Both the position numbers and the translations under genes were made by a program. From Actinoplanes ianthinogenes (lineage in GTDB: Bacteria > Actinomycetota > Actinomycetes > Mycobacteriales > Micromonosporaceae), in NCBI RefSeq assembly GCF_018324205.1, contig NZ_AP023356.1, positions 9,058,501-9,122,500 of the forward strand: DNA of 64,000 nucleotides, written 5' to 3'. Within the stretch, counting starts at the first letter, position 1; each line of letters opens with the position of its first letter. This document shows positions 35,479 through 44,829 of this stretch, in pieces. Under the pieces are notes generated by a model. It saw only the letters and a list, made by a program, of their open reading frames with translations, made no database searches and was not told the origin of the DNA.

Positions 35479-36414
35479 CTAAGAGGCGATGCTCAGGCGG
35501 TCGGCGCGCGGCGCGGGCGCGATCTCCGCCGCGATGGTGCGCAGCGTGCGGAGGATGGTCGCGATGTTGGGGTCGCGCTGGCGACCCTCCCGGACCACCG
35601 CGCTGATGGTCCGCACGCCCAGGTGGAGTCCGTCGACGATCAGGCCCTCCAGATGGGCCGGCACGGACAGGCGGGGCACGATGGCGGCGCCGACCTCGGT
35701 GGCGGCCAGGTCGCAGATGTTCTGCGCGCCGATCACCCGGTGCTTGATCTCCGGGATGAAGCCGGCCGACTTGCCGGCCCGCTCCACCGCGGTGTCCAGC
35801 CGGGAGTCGCGCGGGCCGGTCACCCACGACTCGCCGGCCAGCGCGGACAGGCCGCGGCCGCGGATCCGCAGGTGCAGGTGCGAGGGCGCCATCAGGACCA
35901 GCGGCTCGTGCAGGAGCGGATCGCCGGCGAGGCCGCTCCACGGGTCGTCGGCGTCGAAGTCGTAGCGACAGGTGATCGCGATGTCGACCTCGCCCTGCCG
36001 CAGCAGCCGCACGCCGGCCTGGCTGGGCGCCTGCTGGAGGTGGATCTGGAGATCGGGCTCGGCGATCCGCAGCTGCTGGATCGTCGGCGCGGCGAGCATG
36101 GAGACGCCCATGTTGAACGAGGCGACGGCGATCTGCCCGGCGACCGAGCCGCGGGTGGCGGCGACCGCGCTGAGCGCCTCGTCGACCGCGCCCAGGACTC
36201 GGCGCACGTGCTCGACCAGGACGTGGCCACTGCGGGTCAGGGTCAGCGTCCGGCCGTCGCGGCGGAACAGGATGGCGCCGGTCTCCTTCTCCAGCACGCG
36301 CAACTGCTGCGACACCGCGGAGCTGGTGATGCACCGGCGCTCCGCCACGGCGGTCACCGTGCCGAGATCGGCGAGGTCGCTGAGGAGCATCATGCGCCGC
36401 AGGTCGAGCATCAC
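35479..36414 (-). CDS. LysR family transcriptional regulator
   Basis: This protein of about 311 residues starts with the LysR winged helix (LRRMMLLSDLADLGTVTAVA, ITSSAVSQQLRVLEKETGAI) and has a periplasmic-binding-protein-like effector domain (AGQIAVASFNMGVSMLAAPT onward). It reads the same way as the FAD monooxygenase-LLM pair just downstream, which it probably controls; control of the larger cluster is possible. CysB-like LysR proteins respond to sulfate-derived signals, but no such evidence is visible here. GTG 36414 or the ATG that follows directly can start it. A nested palindrome lies 66 bases upstream. Confidence 0.88.
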   Translation of the reverse strand: MMLDLRRMMLLSDLADLGTVTAVAERRCITSSAVSQQLRVLEKETGAILFRRDGRTLTLTRSGHVLVEHVRRVLGAVDEALSAVAATRGSVAGQIAVASFNMGVSMLAAPTIQQLRIAEPDLQIHLQQAPSQAGVRLLRQGEVDIAITCRYDFDADDPWSGLAGDPLLHEPLVLMAPSHLHLRIRGRGLSALAGESWVTGPRDSRLDTAVERAGKSAGFIPEIKHRVIGAQNICDLAATEVGAAIVPRLSVPAHLEGLIVDGLHLGVRTISAVVREGRQRDPNIATILRTLRTIAAEIAPAPRADRLSIAS

Positions 36415-36480
36415 GCACCGCCGTTCCCGCTGGTGAGGCTGGTTGCTGTCACGAAGTCCAATATGGCACAGGAACCCGGG

Positions 36481-36514
36481 ATAACCTAGTTAACCTATGT
36501 AACTAGTAGGTTAT
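36481..36514. promoter_or_regulatory. Nested palindromes upstream of the LysR gene
   Basis: ATAACCTA at 36481-36488 and TAGGTTAT at 36507-36514 are perfect arms. Nested inside, CTAGTTA at 36486-36492 and TAACTAG at 36500-36506 form a perfect 7-7-7 palindrome of the T-N11-A class typical of LysR sites. The AT-rich stretch stands out from its surroundings. It lies between the divergent LysR and GGDEF-EAL genes. Confidence 0.65.
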
Positions 36515-36599
36515 TGCCGAAGCGGGTACGGCGGCCCGTCAGGTCACGAGATTGCGACAGAACGCTCAGGTGTGGCCTGGACCGCCCGATTGTGCCAGT

Positions 36600-38900
36600 G
36601 TGCCTTCGGTGAAGAGGACGCCTGCGCGTGGGCGGATCTGGCTCTCAGCCGGATTCGTGGTGGGCGTTGTGCTGCTGGTCGCGCAGTTTGTCGCGATCAT
36701 GCCGGTAGCGCACGGCTGGATGGACCGGCACACCTGGGTGAACGACGTGCTCCAGGACGGGATCTACCTGCTGGCCGCCGCGCTGGTGGCGGCCCGCGGT
36801 CTCGGCGTGCGCCAGGACCGCGGCGCCTGGCTGCTGATGGCCGGCGGCCTGAGCTGCTACGCCGCGGGCACGGTCTACTGGATCGCGGTCCTCGTCGACC
36901 TGCACCCGCCGCCGTACCCCTCGCCGGCCGACGCGATGTGGCTGGCGTATTACCCGTTCGCCTACGCCGCGCTGCTGCGGCTGCTGCGGGCCCGGCGCTC
37001 CCGGATCAGCCTGCCCACCTGGCTCGACGGCCTGATCGCCTCGGCCTGCGCGGCGGCGTTCGCCTCGCTGGTGTTCCTGTCCGGCTTCACCTTCGGCGGT
37101 TCGGCCGCGTCGATCCTGGTGAGCCTGGCCTACCCGATCGCCGACATCGTGCTGGCCGGCCTGCTGCTGGGCGCGTGGGCGCTCAGCGGCTGGCGCACCG
37201 AACCGGTGTGGGTGCTGCTGCTGGCCGGGATGGGCCTCAACACCACCGCCAACGCCATCCACATGTTCGACACCAACCACGGCACCTACATCCCGGGCGG
37301 CTGGACGGACGCGCTGTGGTCGGTCGCGCTGGCTCTCATCGTCGTGGCCGCCTGGCAGACCCGCAAACGGTCGTCGGTCCGGGGATCGACCAGGGCGTTC
37401 GTGGGCTCGTCGCTACCGGTGGCGCTGGCCTGCGCGGCGATGGGCCTGCTGCTGTACGGCAGCTGGCACGGCCACGTGGTGCCCCGCACCAGCACCCTGC
37501 TCGCGGCCACCGCGATCGCCGCGGCGATCGTCCGCATGCTGCTCACCGTGCGGGCCGTCGAAGCGCTTTCGGACGCCCGCCGCCAGGCCCGCACCGACGA
37601 CCTGACCGAACTGCCCAACCGCCGCCTGTTCCAGGAGACCCTGGACGCCGAACTGCACCTGCGCGACCCGTGCGCGCCGATGGCGGTCGCCATCGTCGAC
37701 CTGGACCGCTTCAAGGAGATCAACGACAGCTTCGGGCATCACCTCGGTGACAAGCTGCTGCAACTGGTCGCCGCCCGGCTGGGCGAGGCGCTCGGCGACA
37801 ACGGCATGCTGGCCCGCCTCGGCGGCGACGAGTTCGGCGTGCTGCTGCCCGCCGCCGGGGTCGACCGCGCCCTGCAAAGCGCGACCGGGCTGCTCACCGC
37901 GCTGCGGCACCCGTTCGACCTGGAAAAGGTCACCCTGCACGTCGACGCCAGCATCGGCCTGGCCGTCTTTCCCGACCACGGCACCGACCGCAGCGCCCTG
38001 ATGCGGCACGCCGACAACGCCATGTACACCGCCAAGAGCGACCACAGCGGCCTCGCCGTGGCCAGCGAGGGCGCCGACGACGACAGCGGCCGGCGGCGGC
38101 TCACCACGCTGGAGGAGCTGCGCGCCGGTCTCGACGACGGCGACCTGATCCTGCACTACCAGCCCCAGCTGGACCTGGCGACCGGCGCGGTCTCGGGCGT
38201 GGAGGCCCTGGTCCGGTGGAACCACCCGACCCGCGGCCTGGTCTATCCCGACGGATTCCTGTCCCTGGCCGAACACGCCGGGCTGATGGGCCGCCTCACC
38301 ATGCAGGTGCTGGAGCTGGCCCTGGAACAGTGCCGGGACTGGCGGGCCGCCGGTCTCGACCTCACCGTCGCGGTGAACCTGTCCACCTCCAACCTGCACG
38401 ACCCGACGCTGGCGGCGTATGTCGCGACGGCGCTGTCCCGGTACGGCGTGCCGCCGGCCGCGCTGCACCTGGAGGTCACCGAGGAGGTGCTGATGCGCGA
38501 CGCCGCCCGGGCCACCGAGACCCTGGCCCAGCTGCGCGCGAACGGCATCCGGCTGGCCGTCGACGACTACGGGACCGGGTACTCCAGCCTGGCCTACCTG
38601 CATGCGCTGCCGGTGGACGACCTGAAGCTCGACCGTGCCTTCGTGGCCCACTGCGACACCGACCCGCGCAGCGCGGCGATCGTGAAGAGCACGGTCGAGC
38701 TGGCCCACAACCTCAACATGCGGCTGATCGCGGAAGGGGTGGAGAACGAGGTGGTGCTGGACCGCCTGCGGGAGTGGGACTGCGACCTGGTCCAGGGCTA
38801 CCACCTGAGCCGGCCGCAGGCGGCGGACCGCCTCACCCCGTGGTTGCTGGAGCGGCAGGCGGCGCAGTCGCCGGCACCGTCGACTCGTGTGGCTTGGTAG
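36600..38900 (+). CDS. Membrane GGDEF-EAL protein
   Basis: This protein of about 766 residues has roughly ten membrane helices (residues about 10-320), then a GGDEF domain (DDLTELPNRRLF, LARLGGDEFGVL) and an EAL domain (GVEALVRWNHP, VDDYGTGYSS, KLDRAFV, AEGVEN). Both catalytic motifs are intact, but the RxxD inhibitory site before GGDEF is missing (GDNG). It can in principle make and break c-di-GMP. GTG 36600 is chosen, with GTG 36609 and TTG 36552 as alternatives; none has a strong ribosome site. It is divergent from the LysR gene, so the palindromes upstream could also affect it. Confidence 0.86.
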   Translation: MPSVKRTPARGRIWLSAGFVVGVVLLVAQFVAIMPVAHGWMDRHTWVNDVLQDGIYLLAAALVAARGLGVRQDRGAWLLMAGGLSCYAAGTVYWIAVLVDLHPPPYPSPADAMWLAYYPFAYAALLRLLRARRSRISLPTWLDGLIASACAAAFASLVFLSGFTFGGSAASILVSLAYPIADIVLAGLLLGAWALSGWRTEPVWVLLLAGMGLNTTANAIHMFDTNHGTYIPGGWTDALWSVALALIVVAAWQTRKRSSVRGSTRAFVGSSLPVALACAAMGLLLYGSWHGHVVPRTSTLLAATAIAAAIVRMLLTVRAVEALSDARRQARTDDLTELPNRRLFQETLDAELHLRDPCAPMAVAIVDLDRFKEINDSFGHHLGDKLLQLVAARLGEALGDNGMLARLGGDEFGVLLPAAGVDRALQSATGLLTALRHPFDLEKVTLHVDASIGLAVFPDHGTDRSALMRHADNAMYTAKSDHSGLAVASEGADDDSGRRRLTTLEELRAGLDDGDLILHYQPQLDLATGAVSGVEALVRWNHPTRGLVYPDGFLSLAEHAGLMGRLTMQVLELALEQCRDWRAAGLDLTVAVNLSTSNLHDPTLAAYVATALSRYGVPPAALHLEVTEEVLMRDAARATETLAQLRANGIRLAVDDYGTGYSSLAYLHALPVDDLKLDRAFVAHCDTDPRSAAIVKSTVELAHNLNMRLIAEGVENEVVLDRLREWDCDLVQGYHLSRPQAADRLTPWLLERQAAQSPAPSTRVAW

Positions 38901-38952
38901 AGGCATAAGACGGCGTTCCAGCGGTGGCCCGCCGAGCAGCGGTCCGGCGAGA

Positions 38953-39177
38953 GTCCTGTTCCTGCACAACGCCCGCCGGGTCGACGAGCGGACCGGAGCC
39001 CTGCTCCAGGGAGCCATCTCGGACGACCAGGCGCGCCGGGCCCAAGAGGCCACCAGCGGGCCCTTCGACTACCGCTCGTTCCCCGACGCCGCCCATCGCC
39101 TGCATGCCGCGGACCCGGCCCTCTTTGCCACCACCCTGCGCGAGTGGGCGATCACCGCCGCACCGTGCAGGTCGTGA
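38953..39177 (+). pseudogene. Possible 3' remnant of an alpha/beta hydrolase gene
   Basis: A frame of about 75 codons encodes RSFPDAAHRLHAADPALFAT near its end. This resembles the C-terminus of alpha/beta hydrolases, where the catalytic His sits in (G/A)H before a DP motif. Nothing upstream supplies the rest of a hydrolase, and no convincing start or ribosome site is present. It overlaps the convergent M6 protease end by 26 bases. It may instead be a small unknown gene. Confidence 0.3.
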
Positions 39178-41153
39178 CCGTCCGGGCGGCCGGGTCGCTC
39201 TCCGAGGTGATCGTGACCGCCACCTTCGACGGACTGTTCACGGAGACCTCGACCGACGACGTCTTCCCGCCGGGCACCGCGACGACCGCCCGCGGCACCG
39301 TCGCCCCCGGCGCCGACACGCGCAGCACATCGTCGCCGCGCCCGGTGTTGCGCACCGGAACGGTGCACCGCGCCCAGCCGGTCTTGTCGAGACGGGCCGA
39401 CGCCGGGGACGCCTTCACCCCGCGGGCACCCGGCCCGGCCCCGTCCAGCGACCGCACCGCCACCTGGTACGACAACACCCCGTGCCGATCCCGCCGCCGC
39501 TCCAGCACGTAGAAGTGCAGCCGGTTGGCCACGTCCACGTACTCGAACTCGCTGCCCGACCTGGTCCCGGCGTGGAACAGCGCGTCGGACAGCTGCCGGT
39601 AATCGCCGATCGTCATCTTCTGCGGCGTCCCGTCCGGCAACACGAAGTCGACCTTGTCGATGTCCTGCGGATTGGCGTCGACGGTCCAGATGAACGGAGC
39701 ATTGTCCGCGTTCTTCGTCTTGGCCAGCAGCACCCCGGAGTCCGGCGTGAACGAGTCGAACCCCATCCGGTCGACGACCTCGAGGGTGTAGTTGTCGTAG
39801 CCGCCGCCGTCACAGTACGGATCCGCCGACGGATCACAGGCCGCCGACCTGTCCCCGCCGTCCAGCGTCACGGTGATCCCGGCCCGGCCCTTGTCCACCT
39901 CGCGCGCCGTCACCGTCGTCACCACGACGCCGGAGCGGGCGAGGGCGTCCCGGGACAGCTTCAGCACCGCGGCGTCGTCGACGATGCCGCTTCATCTTGT
40001 TGCGCAGCATGTGCTGCGCGCCCATCGAGGAGCCCGCGGTGCCCGGGATCAGCCACCGGCTGTGCGGGCCGCCCGGCCCGTTGAACGTGCCCCGGCTCAG
40101 CATCTCCCACGGTCCGCTGTAGTCGCGGCGGGCCGGGATCCCGTACGGATTGTTGTAGTTGTCGCCGACGCCGAGGATGTGGCTGAACTCGTGCGCGTAG
40201 GTCGACATGCCGGAGCTCTCCGCCTGCACCGAGCTGCCCGCGGCGGCGTTGGGCCAGATGTTCGCCGAGGCCTGCCAGGAGGTCCACGGGACGTAACGGG
40301 TGTCGTTCCAGTTCGGCAGCGACTCGTCCGGCGGGCCGAACTCGTCGGTGACGTCGTCCCTGGTGGTGAACTTCATCTGGCCGAATTCCTGCCAGGTGGA
40401 CGACTCGTCCTGCCCGGCGGACAGGAAGAAGACGAAGTCGTACTTGGCGGCCTCCTCCGCGCCGACCGCGGCGATCCACGCGGCGCGCGCGTCGCCGCGC
40501 AGGTCACGACCGCAGACCGCGCCGGCCGGGCAGCCCCGGCCGTGCTGCATGGACGACTCGATGCCGTACTCGTAGCTCGGGCTCGCCATCCGGTAGACCC
40601 CGAACGAGCTCAACTCGATGCCGAAGCGCCCGTTCGAATCCTCCATCCAGTACTCGTGGATGGTGTGCCCGCGATTGAGCGTGCCCGGCTTGTTCAGGAA
40701 GTCCCGATAGAAGGCCGGAACGTCGTCACGAGCCAGGTTCTGTACGCCGGTCGGGTTCTGGTAGATCGTCGAGTTCGCCGGCTGCGTCACCACGAACGGC
40801 TGGTTCGGATAGTCGACCAGCACCAGCGCGCCGTTGAAGGTGCGCTGCGACCCGTGCACCGCCGGGTCCGCCCAGTTCGTCCCGGGCACCTTCCGGTAGT
40901 CCGACCAGGTCATCGTGTCCGGCAGCTCGTAGTGCTGCGGGTCGATCGGCTGCGGCCCGCCGCCCGGCTCGGCCAGGGCGGCCGGCTCGTCACGCTGCCA
41001 CGGCTGGGTCTGCGGCCAGTGCCGTGTCCGCCACGGCGTCTCGGTGTCGGCACCGCCCGGCGGCGCCGCCCCGGCCGGTGTCACGGTGAGCGCCCCCGTG
41101 ACCGTCAGCACCACAACGGATATGACCGAACCGAGACCCCGCGCCGTCGCCAT
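39152..41153 (-). pseudogene. Secreted M6-family (immune inhibitor A-like) metalloprotease, frameshifted
   Basis: The first frame starts at ATG 41153 with a signal peptide (ending PAGAA). It contains the zinc site YAHEFSHILGVGDNYNNPYG and the following WEMLSRGTFNGPGGPHSRW, and runs to MLRNKMKR near 39990. The second frame then continues with IVDDAAVLKLSRDALARSGV to a normal C-terminal beta domain. Homologues read without a break here, so about two bases are missing, or one is extra, near 39986-39992. As read, the protease would lose about 280 residues and end in an arginine-rich tail. A sequencing error cannot be ruled out. Confidence 0.82.
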
Positions 41154-41209
41154 CTGGCCATCCTGGCAGTCTCATCGACGGTTATCAATCCCAAGATGCG
41201 GACGGCGGC

Positions 41210-41908
41210 TCAGCCGACCGTGGCCTGCCGGGCGTTCAGCCAGGACGGCAGATCGTCGGCGGGCATCGGGCGGGCCAGCAGGTAGCCCTGCGCGATGTCG
41301 CAGCCCGCGGCCGTGAGCAGGTCGGCGACCTCGGTCGTCTCGACCCCCTCGGCGACCACCTGAAGGCCCAGGTTGTGGCCGAGATCGATCACCGACCGGA
41401 CGATCGCGGCGTGGGCGATGTTGTCCGGCAGGTCATCGACGAAACTCTTGTCGATCTTGAGTTCGTGCAGGGGCAGCGTGGCCAGGTAGGCCAGCGAGGT
41501 CTGACCCTGCCCGAAGTCGTCGATGCTGACCCGCACGCCCGCCGCGGCCAGGCGGCCCAGGACGTCGGCGGCGACCGCCGGGTCGGTCATCAGCGCGGTC
41601 TCGGTGATCTCGACGATCAGGCGGGCGGCGGGGACCCCGGCCTCGGCCAGCGCGGTCAGCACGGCGTCGGCGAAGTCGGCGCGGGCCAGGTTGCGGGCCG
41701 ACACGTTGACCGCGACGCTCAGCGCGTCGCACGCCGCTCCCCAGTCGCCGATCTGCGCCAGCGCGGCGCCCAGGATCCAGCGCGTCAGCGGATCGATCAG
41801 GCCGGTCTGCTCGGCGGCCGGCAGGAACGCGTCCGGCGCCACGACACCGCGCTCGGGATGCCGCCACCGAACAAGAGCTTCAACAGAACAGATTCTTTCC
41901 GTACGCAA
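41210..41908 (-). pseudogene. EAL-domain half of a GGDEF-EAL gene, separated by an in-frame stop
   Basis: From the amber codon at 41927-41929 the same frame continues YQPKAELRTERICSVEALVRW and then a complete EAL domain: NVSARN, VEITETAL, DDFGQGQTS, KIDKSFV, AEGVET. The only plausible internal start is at 41908 (GTACGG region), after the conserved YQP strand, so a separate protein would lack the first beta strand. All later catalytic residues are present. It is best seen as the C-terminal half of the upstream gene, cut off by one TAG where related proteins have Tyr or His. Confidence 0.75.
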
Positions 41909-41929
41909 TTCCGCCTTCGGCTGGTACTA
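41866..41929 (-). other. Low-GC patch spanning the amber codon and EAL motif
   Basis: About 63 bases around the stop are only half G+C by hand count. The 14 codons from Glu-Leu-Arg-Thr through the EAL motif have A or T in 11 third positions, while the flanking gene almost always uses G or C. The protein sequence nevertheless matches a normal EAL-domain start. Confidence 0.7.
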
Positions 41930-43186
41930 CAGCACCAGCTCGTCCGCCTCGATCGCACGGCGCAACTCGGCGACCAGGGCCAGCTGGGCGGCGTCGTAGT
42001 GATCGCGGCGCCGGTCGTAGCGGGCGGTCCCGCTGCGGGTGCCCTTCGCCAGGTACATCGCCATGTCGGCGCGCCGCAGCAGGGTGTCCACGTCGGTGCC
42101 GTCGGCGGGCGCCACCGCGTACCCGAAACTCGCCTCGGGCGACAGCGGCAGCGTGCCGACCAGGGCCTCGGCCTCGACCGCCGCGCGCAGCCGGTCGAGC
42201 AGCGGCCCGGCCTCGTCCGGTCCGACGTCCGGCAGCACCAGGCCGAACTCGTCACCGCCGAGCCGCGCCACGGTGTCCCCGGAGCGCACCGCGGCGGCGA
42301 GGCGGCCACCCAGCTCGCGCAGCAGGCCGTCCCCGATACGGTGCCCGAGCGTGTCGTTGACCTCCTTGAACCGGTCGACGTCGACCAGCACCACGGCCGC
42401 GCTGCCACCGTCCCGCTCGGCCGCCTCGACCGCCGCGGCCGCACGACGCTGGAACACCACGCGGTTGGGCAGGCCGGTGAGCGCGTCGTGTCCGGCCTGG
42501 TGGGCCATCCGGCGTATGGTCGAGCCGCTGATCAGGGCCAGGATGATCCACAGTGCGGCCAGACCGATGGCCAGGGCGAGGTAGACCGTCCGCAGGCCTT
42601 GGCTGACCTCGTGCGCGATCTGGTCGTACGGTAAATAGATCTCCAGAATGCCGGCCACGGAACCGTTCACGATGATCGGCTGGTAGACCTCCACCACCTC
42701 CCGGCCGACCGGACCGGTGTCGTTGCGGTCGGAGTTGAGCCTGGTCAGGTGGGCCACCGCGGTGCCGCGGGCGGCTTGCAGCACCTCGTCGCCGACCTCG
42801 GCGCCCAGCCCGGACCCGTCGTCGGAGAAGACCACCCGGCCGGCCGTGTCGCGCAGCCGGAGCCGGACGATCGCGCCCGATCCGACCGCACCGGCGGTCA
42901 TCTCCCGCAGCTCCCGCGTCTCCTCGGCCGACAGGGGCAGGCCGAGCGGGCGGTCCGCGAGATGCGGCTCGATGGCGGTGCGCGCGACCAGGGCAGCCTC
43001 GACCCGGGCGACACCGATCCCGCGGACGCGTGCCTCGTGGTTCAGCGCGATCGACAACGCCAGTCCCAGCAGCAGAACCGGGACGAGACTCGCGCCGGCA
43101 TACGTGAGGAACAACCTCCACGACGAGGGCACGGCAGGCACGGTACGCCGTCGCCGCGGTCCGTGGGGGGCCGGCCTGATCGTCAC
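41927..43186 (-). CDS. Membrane GGDEF protein (N-terminal half of a disrupted GGDEF-EAL gene)
   Basis: This 419-residue reading has an N-terminal membrane helix (LFLTYAGASLVPVLLLGLAL), an extracytoplasmic sensor domain of about 170 residues, a second helix (LALAIGLAALWIILALI), and a full GGDEF domain (DALTGLPNRVVF, RLGGDEFGLV). The inhibitory site RSGD is intact. Translation ends at an amber codon just where the EAL domain should begin, so it may still act as a cyclase that has lost its phosphodiesterase. GTG 43186 lies 17 bases after the lectin gene; GTG 43141 is an alternative. Confidence 0.78.
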   Translation of the reverse strand: MTIRPAPHGPRRRRTVPAVPSSWRLFLTYAGASLVPVLLLGLALSIALNHEARVRGIGVARVEAALVARTAIEPHLADRPLGLPLSAEETRELREMTAGAVGSGAIVRLRLRDTAGRVVFSDDGSGLGAEVGDEVLQAARGTAVAHLTRLNSDRNDTGPVGREVVEVYQPIIVNGSVAGILEIYLPYDQIAHEVSQGLRTVYLALAIGLAALWIILALISGSTIRRMAHQAGHDALTGLPNRVVFQRRAAAAVEAAERDGGSAAVVLVDVDRFKEVNDTLGHRIGDGLLRELGGRLAAAVRSGDTVARLGGDEFGLVLPDVGPDEAGPLLDRLRAAVEAEALVGTLPLSPEASFGYAVAPADGTDVDTLLRRADMAMYLAKGTRSGTARYDRRRDHYDAAQLALVAELRRAIEADELVL

Positions 43187-43202
43187 CGGCACCGGCGGAT
43201 CG

Positions 43203-43787
43203 TCAGAGGAAGATGTTCCAGCGCTGGTTCCAGTCCGCGTATCCACGGTGGTTGCAGAGCCAGACCTGCAACGGCGCGCCGTCGTAATAGGAGTCCGTCC
43301 CGCCGGTCGCATCCAGGCACCGCCCGTCGCTGCGGTTGACCAGCAGCCCCCACTTGGCGGCGGCACCGGTCTCCAGCGGGGTGAACGCCCACTGCTGGTT
43401 GTACGCACCGTCGATGCACGGGTACTGATAAACGGCGTTCCCGTCGGCGTCCGGAACGTCCTGTGACTTGTCCAGGCACATGCCGGATCGGACATTCATG
43501 ATGGTGTAGTAGTGGATGCTTCCGACCGAATACACCTTGGTCATCTGCCAGTACTGATTCGCGTTGTTGGTGGTCTGGCGCGCCCAGATCTGCACGGTGG
43601 CGCGGGGGTCCAGCGACCTGCCCCGGACGTCGATCACCTTGCGGCCGCTGGCGCTGGGCCCGCCGGGAGGCAGGATGCTGATCCAGGTGGTCCACTGGTC
43701 GTTGATGTCGGCCCGGGCCGGTGCCGGCCAGGCGACCACCAGGCTCAGAGCGGCGCAGGCCGCCGCCAGTCTCGTTCTCCACCGCAT
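43203..43787 (-). CDS. Secreted ricin-type beta-trefoil lectin
   Basis: This 194-residue protein has a signal peptide (ending APARA) and one beta-trefoil domain. The repeated QxW signatures are NQYWQM, NQQWAF and NQRWNIF, with SGMCLDKSQ and GRCLDATGG sugar-binding loops. Such domains bind galactose or xylan and are usually attached to hydrolases; this one stands alone. It precedes the disrupted GGDEF gene by 17 bases in the same direction. The 141 bases before its start hold no other gene and presumably contain its promoter. Confidence 0.87.
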   Translation of the reverse strand: MRWRTRLAAACAALSLVVAWPAPARADINDQWTTWISILPPGGPSASGRKVIDVRGRSLDPRATVQIWARQTTNNANQYWQMTKVYSVGSIHYYTIMNVRSGMCLDKSQDVPDADGNAVYQYPCIDGAYNQQWAFTPLETGAAAKWGLLVNRSDGRCLDATGGTDSYYDGAPLQVWLCNHRGYADWNQRWNIFL

Positions 43788-43928
43788 GTCGTCACTCCCC
43801 GCTGTCGGCGCGGTCCGGCGGCGACGGGAGGCGCGCCGGCGATTCCGCAGGCCGGAGCGTATCGAAGAATGTCGAAGCCAGCGACCCCGTCGGCCGATCC
43901 GGCCGCCCGTCCGGCGACGGCGATCACC

Positions 43929-44759
43929 TCAGCACCATCGCACCGTGGCCCGGCTGAACCGGGTGATCAGGTCGCCGAGCGCGCCCGGATCCGTCAGCGG
44001 CAGCAGGTGGTTGGCGCCGGGGACGGTGGCGACCGTGGCGCCGGGGATCATCTCGGCCAGGTGGGCGATCAACCGGTGCACCGGATCGGGGCTGGCGCCG
44101 CCCTGCACCAGCAGCACCGGCGGGCGCAGGGTCGCCAGGGCCGCCGGCTCCACGGTCCAGGCGTCGACCGCGGGCATCTCCTCCGTGAAGAAGTACCCGC
44201 TGCGCTCGACCGCGTCCGCGACGCGTCCGGCTCCGAGCGCCTGTGTCATGACCGCCCGATGGCCGGGCCCGCACACGAGCGTCATGAAGGTGTCGAACGC
44301 CGCCGGCAGATCGCCGCGGGCGACAGCGGCCATGACGGTGCCGATCACGGGGCCGAACGCCGTGCGCAGCAGCTCGCGATCCGCCGGAGCGGCGAGCGGC
44401 GCCACCAGCGGCGGCTCGCAGAGTGTCAGGCCGCGGACCGCATCGGGATGGTCGAGGGCCAGCTGGAGCGCCACCGTGCAACCCGACGAGTGCGCGACCA
44501 CGTGGGCGGGCCCCGTGCCGAGGTGATCGAGCAGGGCGGCGGCCTGCTCGCTGTGGCCGGCGACGGTGAGCCCCCGCGGCGCCGGGGCGCCGGTGTATCC
44601 GGCCCGCACCAGGCGGATCACCCGGTGATCGCGCAGTGCCGGCTCGGCGGCCAGCGGGGTGAACCAGTCGGCGAGCCCGCCGCCGTGGATCAGCACCACG
44701 GCCTCACCGCCCCCGCCGGAGTCGGTGCAGGTGATCGGGGCGAAAGTCGGATGCGCCAT
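43929..44759 (-). CDS. Alpha/beta hydrolase
   Basis: This 276-residue hydrolase has the oxyanion-hole motif VVLIHGGGLADW near 22, nucleophile elbow VVAHSSGCTVAL near 90 (an A-x-S-x-G variant rather than G-x-S-x-G), and a C-terminal catalytic His in PGANHLLPLTDP near 250. The substrate is unknown. It is divergent from a TetR gene across 70 bases that carry two palindromic operators, so it is very likely the target of that repressor. ATG 44759 has GGAGG upstream. Confidence 0.88.
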   Translation of the reverse strand: MAHPTFAPITCTDSGGGGEAVVLIHGGGLADWFTPLAAEPALRDHRVIRLVRAGYTGAPAPRGLTVAGHSEQAAALLDHLGTGPAHVVAHSSGCTVALQLALDHPDAVRGLTLCEPPLVAPLAAPADRELLRTAFGPVIGTVMAAVARGDLPAAFDTFMTLVCGPGHRAVMTQALGAGRVADAVERSGYFFTEEMPAVDAWTVEPAALATLRPPVLLVQGGASPDPVHRLIAHLAEMIPGATVATVPGANHLLPLTDPGALGDLITRFSRATVRWC

Positions 44760-44784
44760 GGTGATCCCTCCTCCGAGGTCGATT

Positions 44785-44806
44785 TCGCTAGAGCTGGCTC
44801 TAGCGA
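44785..44806. promoter_or_regulatory. TetR-type operator 1
   Basis: TCGCTAGAGC at 44785-44794 and GCTCTAGCGA at 44797-44806 are perfect 10-bp arms around TG. It lies between the divergent hydrolase and TetR genes, upstream of the hydrolase start, and is the stronger of two related sites. Confidence 0.72.
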
Positions 44807-44810
44807 GTTA

Positions 44811-44826
44811 CTAGAGTAGGCTCTAG
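44811..44826. promoter_or_regulatory. TetR-type operator 2, overlapping the TetR promoter
   Basis: CTAGAG and CTCTAG form perfect 6-bp arms with a four-base centre, sharing the CTAGAG core with operator 1. TAGGCT at 44817-44822 looks like a -10 box seven bases before ATG 44830, so the operator sits on the promoter and the message is probably leaderless. Confidence 0.65.
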
Positions 44827-44829
44827 CGA

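Noticed and set aside
41866..41929. Diversity-generating retroelement target or mobile-element insertion.
   Set aside because: No reverse transcriptase or template repeat is present, and the patch keeps the length and sequence expected of an EAL domain, so nothing is inserted.
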